A stretch of DNA of 64,000 bases from Cryptomeria japonica (GCF_030272615.1 NC_081410.1:192095619-192159618), one strand, 5' to 3'. Positions 35,321-47,432 are shown, counted from the stretch's first letter. A program made the numbers and translations. The notes: generated from the letters alone by a model not told the origin.

Positions 35321-35511
35321 CTAATGAATGGCAGACAGAACAAAGAACAACATGACCAGAGAGCAGAGAAAAGTAAAATCCATCAGAGGCACATCACATA
35401 CTGTATATCTGGAAAAAGGAATGAGAGATGTAACATAAATAGGTAAAGGAGTAGAATCCTTAACATTATGATCCTTTAAAGACTAACGATCCTTACTTTT
35501 AAAAAGGGATA
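35321..35511. other. Junction between LINE-1 and microsatellite
   Basis: No coding signal. The LINE-1 5' truncation point probably falls here. Confidence 0.4.
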
Positions 35512-35533
35512 ATGTGTGTGTGTGTGTGTGTGA

Positions 35534-35621
<88 letters not shown>
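35512..35621. repeat. (TG)n-(AG)n compound microsatellite
   Basis: About 10 TG units (35512-35532) followed by about 44 AG units to 35621. Open frames of alternating Arg/Glu or Leu/Ser across it are artefacts. Confidence 0.98.
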
Positions 35622-35625
<4 letters not shown>

Positions 35626-36880
35626 CAAATATATATAGAGAGAGGGGAAGAGGGAGAGAGATAAATAAATGGACAAATAGAGCCAGAGAGAGGGTGAGAG
35701 ATTTACATGACATAGATATATATTTGAAGAGAAAGAGAGAGACATATAGAGATTTATAGGAAGAAAAATGGAGAGAGGTAGAGATAAAGAGATAAATAGG
35801 GGGATAGGGGGGGAATGAAAGATGGAGAGATGGGGAGAAATAGAGAGGAGGGTAAGATAAAGAGAGGGATGGCCTAGAGTGAGAGAGTGGGGAAAATTGA
35901 TATAGATAGAGGAAAATATAGATAGACAGAGAGGGATAGAGAGAGATAGAGATATATGTATAGAAAGAGATAGATAGATGAGCCTAAAAGAGATGAAGGA
36001 AAATATAAAAAAGATATATTGTGCAAGAGATATGGAGCAAATGAGAGAGGGGGCGGCAAGAGTGAGAGAAAGGTTTCAAATTTAGAGAGAAGGAGAGAGA
36101 TAAAGAGGGAGAAATAAATAAATAGAAAGAGAGAGAGGGAGAAACATGGAGTGTGTGTATATACATTAGAGAGAAGTAGATAAATAAAAAAAGAGTGATT
36201 GGGAGATAAGGAGAGATAAGATAGAAAGAGGGAGAGAAGTGATATATAAGGATATAAAGAGATTGATATAGTGATAGAAGGATCTAGAGAGTAAATGTAA
36301 CTTGTAAAATATAGAGGGGGTGAGCAAGAGGGAGAGATGGAAGGAGAGAAAAAGAGGGAGAGGAAGAAATAGAGTTAGAAAGATGGTGAGAATTAGAGAG
36401 GGGGAGATAGAGAGATAGAAAGATAAAGATATTGGAAGTGATATATGGAGAGGTGGAGAGGGATATGGAGAGAGTGAGAGAGATGAAGAGGAGTTTATAG
36501 TATTTAGAGATAGTGAGATAGAATAGAGATAGGGAGGGAGAAATAGGCTCGAGTGTGCGTTTGTGTGAGTGAGAGAGATATAGATATAAATATAAAGAGG
36601 GAGTAAGACAAAATGTGTGTGAGTAAAAGATATATAGAGATAGATATAAAGAGGAAGAAAGGTATACAAAAAAATGGAGAGGGTGGGAAAGGGAGAGATA
36701 TTATATAGAAGTAGAGAGATATAAAAAGAGGGAGTGAGAAGGAGAGAGATGGATAAAGAGAGGGAGATATAGAGAGCTACATAGAGTGGGAAGGATAGAA
36801 GGGGAAAAGAGAGAGATATAGGGAGAGGTAAGGAGATATAGATAAAGGGGAGAGATGGAGATGGAGATAATAATTAAATG
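35622..36880. repeat. Purine-rich GAGA/GATA low-complexity region
   Basis: About 1.25 kb of degenerate GAGAGA, GATAGA and AGAGGGAGA units on the plus strand. The long Leu/Ser/Tyr frames on the minus strand have no stop codons only because of this composition. A second, shorter tract of the same kind lies at 39125-39510. Confidence 0.9.
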
Positions 36881-38440
36881 ACATGCTACCATCAACATAA
36901 CTCCCCAAGGACATATGATATCCTTAAGTTGTTAGCATGGAATGAGTAATCAAAAGTTAGTTACTATTTCTTTCTCTCTCGCTCTAAACATTTAATTTAG
37001 GTGTTAAATTGAATTTTATTTTATTATGTAAATTAGAATAAAATTTAAATATAATTATTCTATAATAAATTAAATTTAAATAAGACAAAATGTAAAAATT
37101 CTAATATCTTTTAATTATTATTTATAATTTCCTTAAAAATACAAATAATTAAAATACAATTTTAATTTAATGAAAAATCAACCCTTAAAAGAAATGGAAA
37201 AATTAGAATAAAAAATAAATAATAGAATATCTAATAAAAGAAGATAATATTAAAAGAAAATAGTAAGAAAATAAAGATTTTAATTCAAAATATAATTATT
37301 CTAGCTTAATTAAAATTTTAACAAGACAAATAATTATAGATTAAATTATAATAATTTTTAATTATTATAAAAAGGCATAAATAATTAAATTAAATTTTAA
37401 ACTTAATGAAATATTAACTCCTAATAAATATTAAAATTAATTTTTTTTTTTAATAATTAAAGATCTCTTTTTAAAATTAATAAAATTTAAGCGATTAATT
37501 CTATAGTCTTCATTCTTCTCCCCAATTTTAAACCATTTATTTCAATAAGTAGGTGGTTCACTTCATATAGGGAATTCTTAGACATAACAATTATGATATA
37601 ATACAAATTTTATAGAGAAAATGTATAATTTTCTTAAGAGCATAATTCTAATTCTAATTTAAAAAGTTTATATAATTATAATTATAATAATAAAAGTAAT
37701 CTCAAATATAATGATTTATAGTATAATATTATATTATTTTTTATATTTATGTAATATTGATTAGAATTAGTTTTAATAAAATAACTATTAATAGCTATAA
37801 AAGTGAAAATAGACATTTTTTAAATAACTTAATGAAAATATTTAAGTTTATGGCTAAAAGTTATTAAATTATTTTGTATATATTAAAATGATTAAAAAAT
37901 TTATGATTTTCAAAAAATATTTAAAAATAGAATAATTTAAAAAAATATATAAAATATAATTATACAGAATACAATAATAATTAGGTTTATTTTTTTAATA
38001 AAAATATTTGTATTTAATTTCATTTAAACTAAATGAAATCCTTATAATTGGTTTTATTATCTATATTTTGAGATTAAAAATAATTATTAAAATTTATGTG
38101 TTTTTTTTAGAAAAAATATTTTTTTTACAATATTATAAATGATAAAAAATTAAAAAAAACTATTTAAAATAGACATTTCATTTTCTTAAACACAAAGAAA
38201 TCTATAGAAAAACCTAAAAAAATTTATCATCCCTAAAAATTTGCTCCTATAACATCGAATTTTTTAAACCGATCATAGTGTAGATAAATAATTTTTAAAA
38301 TATGTTAAATTTAAAAATATAAATCTTAACTTTACAAAAATGATTTTTTTTTAAGAAGAAAGAATAATAATAACTTTTGATTGGTGCTTACTAATTGAAA
38401 AAATCAAATGAAATATACTAATAATAATAATAATAATAGA
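36868..38440. repeat. AT-rich segmental duplication, copy 1
   Basis: Sequence after the purine-rich tract ('catcaacataactccccaaggacatatgatatcc') matches 39535-39570 almost word for word, and similarity continues to about 39810. The next block (about 37190-37400) matches 47433-47640, that is beyond LINE-2. Later blocks occur inverted: 'aagtaggtggttcactt' near 37541 against its complement near 47905, and 38255-38400 against 47965-48110. No gene is seen. Confidence 0.7.
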
Positions 38441-39124
38441 AAGTTAAATTTAATTTAGAATATAGTCTTTAACTTATTTTTAAATTATCTATTGTCTAGT
38501 CATAATAAATAATAATAACAAAAAGTTACTTTTTAATTTAGATTTTAAGCTTTTAACTTATTTTTAAATTATCCGCTATCTAGTCATTAACATTACATCA
38601 ATAATATTAAACATATACTTATATCATAATAATATTATTACTATTACATTTTATTAATTATTATTGTATTATATAATATTACAATATTATTATTGATCAT
38701 ATTATCCTATGTTGTTATTATATTACAATATTATTTTTATCACTTAAAAAGTTATTACAACTATTAAGAACAAGTGCCACGTAGTGGCGAGTACTTGTTG
38801 TCATAGTATTGTAATAAAAATATTTGTTCTAAATTTTAATTATTATAATTTTGAATTGTTATAATTTTAAATCATTGTTATTTTAAAATTATATTAGAAT
38901 AATTATATTTATGTAATATTAACTATAACTCTTATTTTAATAAAATAATATAAACTAGCAATTGCATTTTGGTGTGTAAAGGGTATGTTAAAGAGGCGTG
39001 GAAGGTCAATTGGCATGTAGTTCATGAGGTTAATTTGTGGCTATGATGTTGTTTTTTCAACAAAGGACTTAATTGAGAGATGATAACTTAAAATCAACTA
39101 TGCATCCACTTACAAGGACTTAAT
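38441..39124. other. AT-rich spacer
   Basis: No ORF supported. It holds poly(AT) blocks (ATAATA runs near 38410-38440) and one GC-richer imperfect palindrome around 'aagtgccacgtagtggcgagtactt' (about 38782-38806), whose right half resembles sequence near 47935. Confidence 0.5.
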
Positions 39125-39510
39125 CATAGAGGGGTATATATAGAGGGGTAAGAGTGAGAGAGAGATGGGTTAAGAGATAGAGAAGAAGATGAAGATAAAT
39201 TGATGGATTCGAAGATAGAGATGGAGAATGGGGAGAGGAAAATGGAGAGAAGGGGAGGGATATGAGAGAGACTAAGAGAGAGGGGAGAGGAAAATATAGA
39301 TATGGAAGAGAACAATAAATAGTTGGAGAGAGATGAAGATATAGAAAGATGAAGATAGAGATAAAAAGTTATATATAGATATAGGGAGAGATATAGTGGT
39401 AGAGAGAGATAGATGAAAGAATTTATAGGGTTAGATAGATATAGAGAGGAAAAGAGATATGGATATAGAGGTCCAAAAAGAGAGAGAATGAGAGAGAGAT
39501 GGATGGATGG
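39125..39510. repeat. Second GAGA/GATA purine-rich tract
   Basis: A degenerate GAGAGA/GATAGA tract like 35622-36880, followed by the same flanking sequence. It forms the start of duplication copy 2. Confidence 0.85.
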
Positions 39511-39830
39511 AGATAATAATCAAATGATATTCTAACATCAACATAATCCCCAAGGACATATGTTATCCTTAAATTATTGGCATGAAATGAGTAATTCAAA
39601 AATTAGTTTCCCTTTCTTTCTCTCTTGCTCTAAACATCTAATTTAGGTGTTAAGTTTTACTATATAAATCATAATAAAATTCAAATATAATTATTCTATA
39701 ATGATAAATTTTAAAAAGATGAAATGTATAAATTCTAGTATCTTTTAATTATTATTTGTAATTCCATCAAAAAACACAAATAATTAAAATTAAATTTTAA
39801 CTTATAATTAATCCTTCAAAAAAAAAAGTG
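39511..39830. repeat. AT-rich segmental duplication, copy 2 (left part)
   Basis: Corresponds to about 36868-37180 of copy 1. It ends at the 17-bp target duplication of LINE-2 (39814-39830) and resumes after LINE-2 at 47433. Confidence 0.7.
39814..39830 (+). repeat. Left target-site duplication of LINE-2
   Basis: CTTCAAAAAAAAAAGTG; the copy at 47416-47432 reads CTTTGAAAAAAAAAGTG, 15 of 17 identical. Length and A-richness fit LINE target-primed insertion. Confidence 0.7.
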
Positions 39831-39840
39831 GAGGAGTGAA

Positions 39841-41639
39841 ATGGCGACACTAGATGGCAGCAGGAGTGGTGATGGCGAGAAGAGCAGAGATACCGTTGTG
39901 CAACATTATGGTGCCCAGTCTACGAAGGTTGGATCTTGGAGCGATGAAGCAGACATTCCCTTCCCCATTGAGACAGGTAGATTGCATGTTGTACAGAAAC
40001 CAGTTAATGTTGGGAAAGCAGATAGGTTCTAGGGCATTAAATACTCCAGTCTGCGGCTAAACTATGGAAATCCTTATTCAAGTGGTAACCACTGCCCTAT
40101 TGATCCACATAAGTGGAAGGCAAATGGTTTCATTTGGAATAACAAAGGCTAGTTTCACAAGGCTAAGCATCATGCATCCGAGGGCCCCCGAAACTGGCAT
40201 CCATCGTCGGAACCTAACACTTTCGATGCGCCACTCGAGAGAGGCCATCTGCACACTGACTCTTTTTTGGTTCCCCCGACTAATCATGGTAATTTCCAAA
40301 AGCGGAATGGGAATTTCAAGCAAGATAACTCAAGGGTGGACCAAGCCAGGTTTTGGAGGTCCAACTTCCGCCCTAAAAATCAGAACCCTCGATCAAATCA
40401 TGAAAGATGCCCTGACTTTTGACCTTAGTGAGCCCGCTTTCATAATCCGGTAAGAAAAACCTCAAGACCCACTATCTTTTTGGATGAGAATAAAATTAAT
40501 TATGCTAGGTCAAAATTTCTTGAATCTTACCTTTTCATCAAGTGGGATGGTGGAAAGCAGGTTAAGGACAACTTTGAATCCTGGTGTAGAGCGTAGTGGG
40601 GTAAGGATATTAACATTAATATCCTCCCGAATGATTTCTATATGATTCAATTTATGAGAAAAGAAGAGAAATGGAAAGCTAAAAATAAAGATCCATACAT
40701 CTTAGATGGCATTGATGTTCACATCATTGATTGGCAGCCCAATTTCAATTCCCAAACATATGTATTGCTGGACAACAAGGTATGGATAAGACTATTTAAT
40801 TTCCCCTCAGATTATTGGCATATTGATGTCATTAAGGATATTTGCAAAAACCTTGGTACCTTTGTATCAATAGATGACATCCTGGAGGATAAATTATGGG
40901 GAGGCTTTCTCAGAATTTGTATTAGCATAAATCAAATCAACAAGATCCCCGACGATGTTAGAATTATTGGGACAAGGAAGATCAACTGCATATTTGTCCT
41001 AAATTCTTCTCCTTGGATCATATCGGTATTATTTGTGATGTTACGACTACGATACAGTGAAATTATTCCTATATGCAATCTCCTATTGAGGTAAAACTGC
41101 AACCAGAACTTCCCATTATCATTGACTCTGGGGAAGCCCTTTGCAACAATACCCTTGATAAGAAGAATGCTACACTAATGGAGGCAACCCCTTTGATCAT
41201 ATTTCCCCCCTCCTCTGGTCAAAGCGAGAGCCAGCAAGATCTTCTCACACTTCTAGAGAAGACCAAATCCCTACAAGCAGATATTGAATCCAAGATAGCG
41301 GACTCACTTCCACCCTCCCCTTTTGTGCCTAGGAATCAATTGGCAATTGAAGATGGCAATCTGCACTCTCAGGGTTTAGAGACTGGTTCTATAGGGGAGA
41401 TGGGAGGGAAAATCTGCTCCTCGATAGGCATTGAACTAGAAGATGGTGAAATTGAAACCTCCTCCTCGGAAGGGGAGGAAGACTTTGAACCTAACTCAGA
41501 TCTTATATTGGAGGGTACTTCAAAAGGTTTTGGAAAGTTGGATTCAACTATTGACAAACCAAATTTTAAGCCAAAAGGTACGCAGGGGCGCAAGTCCAAA
41601 AAAGTTATTCTAGCAGTGGCTGGTGCTATGAGTGGTTAA
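39841..41639 (+). pseudogene. LINE-2 ORF1 (nucleic-acid-binding protein)
   Basis: Opens at ATG 39841 (MATLDGSRSGDG) and reads in one frame, with about seven stops, to a frameshift near 40985. After the shift the frame runs to a TAA at 41637-41639. Residues about 215-380 look like the DUF4283 domain of plant L1 ORF1: FLESYLFIKWDGG, NFESWCRA, VWIRLFNFPSDYW and DDILEDKLWGGFLRICI. After the shift a degenerate zinc knuckle CPKFFSLDHIGIIC appears, with Phe where the second Cys should be. The C-terminal third is acidic (ELEDGEIETSSSEGEEDFE) and ends in a basic patch. The protein would bind element RNA. ORF2 starts 44 bases after the stop. Confidence 0.8.
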
Positions 41640-41683
41640 ACCAAACTTAATTTAGGGAAGGGAAATGCCCTTTCCCAGGAGCA

Positions 41684-44600
41684 ATGAGACTCCTATCTTG
41701 GAATGTCAGGGGCATCAATGCCCCTGACAAATGGCACTTGATTAAGCACCAGATTGATGACACCAAAGGAGATATTTGGATACTATAGGAAACTAAATGG
41801 AGCAAAGCTGAGATTGATGCTAAAATGAGAGTTTGGAAACAGTGGAATGGGCTCTTTAGGCAATCAGATGGAGCCTTTGGTGGCTTGAGAATTATTTGGA
41901 ACCCCATGAATGTGAAGATATCACTTGTGGGGGAAGATAAGTATTGGCAACATTGCTTGGTCACTATTCTTGGATAGAATGAGAATTTCAATCTCTTCAA
42001 TGTGTACAGTACATCTTCTGCTGGTGATAAATGAGCTCTCTGGGATCTCCTATCCATCAAGCTAAACAATATTACCAATGGTAGTTGTGTGGTAGCCAGA
42101 GATTTCAATGTGATCCTTTCTAGCACTAAGAAAAGTGGGGGTATTCAGAGGACTAGTACATCCCAAAAGGACTTCTTGGATTTTGTTGAGAAGAATCACC
42201 TTTTAGACATTGTTCCAAAAAATGGCATTTTCACATGGATGAACCGGAGAGTGGGTTTTACTAATATTGCTAAATGACTTGTCCAGTTCCTTGTTTCTGG
42301 TGAATGGTTAGGACAAAATCTAGCCTTAGAATCATTGATTCTCTTGCTCACCAGATCAAATCACTACCTGATCTATCTGGAGGTCGCCTTAGCTCAAGTG
42401 AAGGGGGGAACCCTATTTCAGTTTGAGATAATGTGGCTCAGAGTGCCTGAACTATATGATCTTATAGCAGCTTGGTAGAATGAACTGGTTTTCGGGAATC
42501 ACTCGAGACTTCTCATTCTCAATAAAAAGCTCAAGTATATTAAGGTCAAGATCAAGGAATGGAATAAGAGCCATTTCAAGAACATTCATATGGATAAATT
42601 AAGAATAAAGGCTGAACTGGCAGACTTAACTAACTCTCTTACATCTTCAGGAATGACTGAGGATCTATTTATCAAAGAAAACTCTCTCAAATCTGAGCTA
42701 AATGAAATCCTTCGATGTGAGGAAATCTACTGGCATCAAAAATCAAGGGAGTTATTGTTAAAGGAAGGTGATAAAAACACCAAATTCTTCCACTGGTCGG
42801 CCCTTTCCAATCGAAATAGAAATAGAATATCGGAGATTATGAGACCGGATGGAGTCACTGTCAGGAATTATGAGGACATTGCACAAGAAGCTGTAAGATT
42901 CTTTGACTCTTTGCTGAATGGTGACCATCAAGTCGACCATGAAGTAATAGCCAAAATTCTGAACTCAATCCCATCTGTTATCTCCATTAACTAGAACACA
43001 GCTCTCTGTACTCCCATTTCAATCAATGAAGTAAGGAATACCACCCTCCTGTTGAAACCAGATAAGACTCCTGACTCAGATGGCTTCCTTGCCGCTTTCT
43101 TCCATCACTTCTAGGATATCATTGCTCGAGATTTACATCTTGCAGTAGAAGAATCAAGAAAGAAGATGACTATGCTAGGGGCTATCAATCACACCTTTTT
43201 GACTCCAATCCCAAAGAAGCAAAATCCACAATAGATGAGTGACTTTAGGCCTATCGCTCTATGCAATACTGTATATAAGATTTTAACAAAGATGATAGCT
43301 AACAAATTGAATCCCCTCCTTAAACACATCATATCAGATGAACAAAGCGGGTTTGCCCCTGGAAGGTCCATTGTGGAAGGTATCATCGTTGCTCATGAAA
43401 CACTTCACATAGCCAAGAAGACCAAGGACTCCTATATGATTTTAAAACTGGACATCCTGAAAGCTTATGACATGGTGGACAGGGATTTCTTATTTGATGT
43501 TCTTAATAAATTCGGCTTTTGTAAGGAATGGCTCACTTGGGTCACGAGTTGTCTCTCTTCCCCCAAGTTTTGTGTTCTGGTTAATGGCTCATCCCATGGT
43601 TTCTTCTCTTTGACAAGAGCAATCAGACAAGGTGATCCATTATCAGCCTTTCTGTTTATCATAATGGCTGAATCTTTAGGTCGATCCATAAGAGCTCTAT
43701 AGCATGATGGTCGTTGGGTTGGAGTTAATGTGGCAACAGGGGTTGAAAAAATAACTCATCTTCAATTTGCTAATGACACCATTTTGTTTGGTTTGGCCTA
43801 TAGGAGGGAAGCTAGAACAATCAAAACTATCCTTGACGATTACTGTATGGCTTCTCGTTAGAAAATCAACCGGCACAAATCTGAAGTGCTTTTTTTCAAC
43901 ACTTCGCTCAACTTGCAAGCTGTATTATCAAGGATTCTTAATCTTAGAGTCGCTAATTTCCTAGGGAAGTTTCTTGGAACCCCCCTCTTCATTGGTAGTA
44001 ACATAACTCACTACTGGAAGCATCTAATTGATAAGTGCAAATCCAAGCTTGCAACTTGGAAAGGCAAGTGGTTATCCTCTGCTAGGAAACTCACCATGAT
44101 AAAGTCGGTCCTTTCAGCGCTACTGGTTTTTTCCATGGCTTGCCTGAGACTACCAGTGGCAATTGAAGAGGAATTGATCTCTTTAATGAGAAATTTCCTT
44201 TGGAATGGTTCGGATGACAAAGGTAAATTTCCCTTGATAGCTTGGAAAAAGATCTGCCAACCAAAAAAGGCAGGTGGTGCTGGTATTTGCCAAATCTCGA
44301 TTATGAATTTAGCAATGGGTGCTAAACTGGTTTGGGAAGTTTGTAGCGGCGGGAAGCAAAAATGGGTAAGGCTCTTGAAACATAAAAGGATTCTGACTAT
44401 CAAGAACCCTCCCAGAGGTTCGGCTATCTAGAATTTTATTGTGGACAACAGGTAAATGATAAGCGATTAGGTTATCTAGGATGTCAGAAATGGTAGGGAT
44501 GCCTCCTTTTGGTTTGATTCTTGGTATAGTGAAGTTGCTCTATCTCACAACCCCTCTCTGCAACCTGTTATGGAAGAAACCTGTCACCTTTGGGGGCACA

Positions 44601-45838
44601 ATATATGTGATTATGGTTACCCAATCCAAGAAAATGGTATTGCTAAATGGAAATGGAACTCCTTGGATTAGCGTTAGAAGGACTTATTTACTGACATTCT
44701 CAATAAAAGGATTATTTTCCCTTCCCCTGATAAGGATATCATTAGGTGGTATGGCTCCTTCGATGGAAAATACAAGGTATGCTTTGGTTATAAGCTGAAA
44801 GAAGCGGCAGTAAGAAAAAAAGATTGGCTTGTTAATCTTTTTTGGCATCAACACCTCCTTCCCAAAGCAGGATCCTTTGCCTAGTTGGCTTGCCAGAGAA
44901 AAATCTTAACTCAAGCAAGACTCCATTCAATGGGTATCAATGGACCCAGCAGATGTCCTTTATGCCTAGATCAGGAATTGACTACAGATCATCTTCTCCT
45001 CCACCACAAATTCTCCAATCAATGTTGGTGGCATTTCATGGGAAAATTGAGAATCTTTGGCCCCTTCCCAGCAGGGCTGGATAAGTGGTTTTTGCAATGG
45101 CCTAAACCAGTAGGAAAGGCGGTTTTTTCTGATTTTCTTTTCATCCTCCCATCACTTCTAATTTGGGAAACTTCGAAAGAGAGGAACCATAGAATCTTTT
45201 AGGGAAAAGAAATGAGCCTTCAATCTCTTTGTGGGAAAATTGAGAACCACCTGATTGAACTCCTGAATATGGCAGCCCAATCCAAAACAATTAAGAAAAA
45301 TTTGTTGATGGACTAGGATTGTAAGATTAAGTTGGCTCTTCTAAATCTACTCATCCCTCTGATTTTTGGACTAGGCACTCTGGTGGCTCAGACCAATCCA
45401 AGAATGGGGGTGAATTGGGATGCACCAGAAGGTGGGTGGAGCAAGGTAAACTTTGATGGTGCTTCTACAAGAAATCTGGGCCAAAGTGGTATTGGTTGCA
45501 TTCTGAGGGACTCTGATGGTCTCTATATTATAAAAATCTCTGAAAAGATTGGAGTGGCTACTAGTAATGATGCAGAATTCAGAGCAGCATTAAGAGGTCT
45601 TCAGCTAGGGAAGGAACTAGGGGTGCAAAAAATTCATTTGGAGGGAGACTCATTAAATGCCATTAATGCAATCTGCTACAATAGCATCCCTAGTTGGCAC
45701 CTGAACCTATGGTTTCAACAGATCCTGGCACTACTAGCTACCTTTGATGAATTTTGGGTTAGCCACATCTACATAGAAGGTAATGGTGAAGCTGATAGAC
45801 TTTCTAAACTGGCTATAACCATTAGTGACCCCTCTTGA
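41684..45838 (+). pseudogene. LINE-2 ORF2: endonuclease, reverse transcriptase, zf-RVT, RNase H
   Basis: A single frame of 1385 codons from ATG 41684 (MRLLSWNVRGINAPD) to 45838, with 19 in-frame stops, 16 of them TAG, and no frameshift. Endonuclease motifs: LLSWNVRGIN, ETKW, ARDFNVIL (Arg where Gly is usual) and FTWMNRR. Reverse transcriptase: MSDFRPIALCNTVYKILTKM, LKLDILKAYDMVDRDF, RAIRQGDPLSAFLFIIMAES and FANDTILFG. The catalytic FADD has become FAND, which would abolish polymerase activity. The zf-RVT part has CPLCLDQELTTDHLLLHH (last Cys lost). RNase H has KVNFDGAST, NDAEFRAALRGL, HLEGDSLNAI and YIEGNGEADRLSKLA, with the acidic residues kept. Confidence 0.9.
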
Positions 45839-46162
45839 TTATCCATCGATGATGATTCTCTGTTGAGCCGGTTGACATGCTCTCCTCACTCTTTGGTTGG
45901 GTCTATTGATAGTTGCGCGCTCCCTGTTTCTTTCTGTATCTTCCAGTTGTGGAGAAAACTAGTGCTCTGCTCCCCGATAGCCATAGTTCCCCCTCTCCAC
46001 TTGATGGTCATGGTTTATGGTGGAGAGATCGACCGTCTACCCTGTTAACCTGTTAAGGTCTCTTCTTATCAACATGAAGTGACATATTGCCGACACCATT
46101 GATTAGTGCCAGTTTTTGGCTCGTGGTTATTAAATACAAGTGTAATTTATGATTATCTAGTT
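45839..46162 (+). other. LINE-2 spacer between RNase H and the third ORF
   Basis: No coding frame is convincing. Base composition is less AT-rich than the flanking DNA and like the rest of LINE-2. Confidence 0.4.
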
Positions 46163-47144
46163 ATGACTGGATCCTCTCAAGATTTGTTTATGATCACTTG
46201 ATGCTTAAAGTTGGTCAACACCAAGTTGAGGAGCTTTGGAGCAGATGGTTAGTTGGATACCGACAGCTCACGCGTGAAGGTTTTCAATGGATATGGATTG
46301 TTTCTAGGGTGTCGTATTCTCTGGTTTGATGCTTGGCTATTTAACTATAGAATACCCTTTCTTTCCACCAAAATTTGCTTTCCTTTCTTGGCAACTCGCT
46401 ATGGAAACCCCAATCCTCCTTGAAGCTACTTGTCGCCAAATGGCTTTCCTGGGAGAAATCATGAACAAAGAACTACAAGAGGTCCTCTTCTCTCGACATC
46501 CTCTCATTCTCCACATCCTAAAGAGGATTCTGGGAAAGGAATTTCTTATGGCTTACCACAGGTACAGAGCCAACGTTGATATTCAAGCTTTTTTTCTTGC
46601 AATGATAATCTATATGGGAACTAGTAAGCAGAAAGAAAAATTGCTAACACAAATGATGTTTAAGCACCGACCATTGGGGGAAATAGATGTTGTATTGGAC
46701 AATATTGATGCCAATCTTAGAATCCCACTTCCCCAAAATTATTAAATGTCATTTAGCAATGGAGCGGAGGTGAAGAAGCTTGTGATTGTTAATTCCCTAG
46801 ATTTCAAGTCCCTCCAAGCAACCTGGCCTATCATCTCCAGGAATATTGATTTCCTTCTAAAAGTTGCTGGTATACAAAGCGATTTCCGGTCGGATTGGAG
46901 GGCAAAATTTCTCTGTGATGAAGATCTAGTGGGGACTAATGACTTTCGGATCTTAGAGAATGGAGATCTGGTGGATGGAAATGTCTGGCATTTTGGGTTG
47001 GGTGAAGAGTGGTTTCCAAATGATTATCGACTCCCTAAAGACAAGGCAGAATTGATAGCTCATTTGAATTGTGGCACCGAATGTCCCATTGTCCTAGATG
47101 TGGCTAATGCACTTGTGGCTGATGCTTTTGAAGACTCTCTTTGA
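46163..47144 (+). pseudogene. LINE-2 third ORF, unknown function
   Basis: I do not recognise this protein. An ATG at 46163 gives MTGSSQDLFMIT; two stops and a frame change near 46370 follow. From 46329 to 47144 one frame is open except for a TAA at 46743-46745, directly followed by ATG. The reconstructed length would be about 325 residues, globular and mixed in composition, without signal peptide, membrane segment, zinc motif or repeats. Recognisable stretches are ILHILKRILGKEFLMAYHRY, IDAFF-like helices, and VWHFGLGEEWFPNDYRLP near the C terminus. It lies inside the target-duplication bounds, 325 bp after RNase H and 270 bp before the poly(A). It may be an accessory LINE gene, a captured host sequence or an older insertion. 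Confidence 0.5.
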
Positions 47145-47415
47145 CTCTGATTGTCACTAGGCCCCCCGATCTCCCTATTTTTTGAGTTTGGTTTCTATCT
47201 TATAACCTCTGCATCTTTAAGAGGTCGATATATAGCTGTACTCATCTAGCCTTCATGGTTTGTTTCTCTTCTCTAGGGACTAGAGTTAAGGTAGCGGGTT
47301 TTCTTCCTAATTCTTTCTCCCTACCGCTCTTATTGAATCAGGCCTTGTATTCTCCTTTTTGTTTAATACAAGGGTGCTGCCCCTCTGCAGCTATTTACTT
47401 ATTTAAAAAAAAAAA
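47145..47415 (+). other. LINE-2 3' end and poly(A)
   Basis: Pyrimidine-rich sequence ending 'gtgctgcccctctgcagctatttacttattt' and then 11 A residues (47405-47415). This layout, a short stem-prone GC block just before the A tract, is common at plant L1 3' ends. Confidence 0.75.
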
Positions 47416-47432
47416 CTTTGAAAAAAAAAGTG
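47416..47432 (+). repeat. Right target-site duplication of LINE-2
   Basis: CTTTGAAAAAAAAAGTG, matching 39814-39830 at 15 of 17 positions; both mismatches are transitions (CA to TG). Confidence 0.7.

Larger units (their letters stand above)
29438..35500 (-). mobile_element. LINE-1: plant L1-type retrotransposon (minus strand)
   Basis: Read right to left it carries a 5'-truncated ORF1 remnant, ORF2 with endonuclease, reverse transcriptase, zinc-finger and RNase H regions, and a 3' region of about 860 bp ending CCACCTTGCCAAAAAA on the minus strand, a typical plant L1 tail. The 5' edge lies near a TG/GA microsatellite at 35512. No target duplication was identified. Of the three LINEs in the window it is the least damaged. 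Confidence 0.85.
39831..47415 (+). mobile_element. LINE-2: apparently full-length L1-type element with a third ORF
   Basis: Bounded by 17-bp direct repeats (39814-39830 and 47416-47432) and ending in a poly(A) run (47405-47415). It contains ORF1 (39841-41639), ORF2 (41684-45838), an unexplained ORF (46163-47144) and a 3' end with 'gtttaatacaagggtgctgcccc' text typical of plant L1 tails. Only 10 bases precede the ORF1 ATG, so the 5' UTR is missing or very short. It was inserted into a duplicated AT-rich segment. Many stops make it inactive. Confidence 0.85.

Noticed and set aside
35476-36898. Leu/Ser/Tyr-rich minus-strand and Arg/Glu-rich plus-strand frames
   Set aside because: Products of (TG)n, (AG)n and GATA-type simple repeats, not proteins.
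41647-42126. Minus-strand frame of 159 codons inside LINE-2
   Set aside because: Antisense shadow of the endonuclease region of ORF2.
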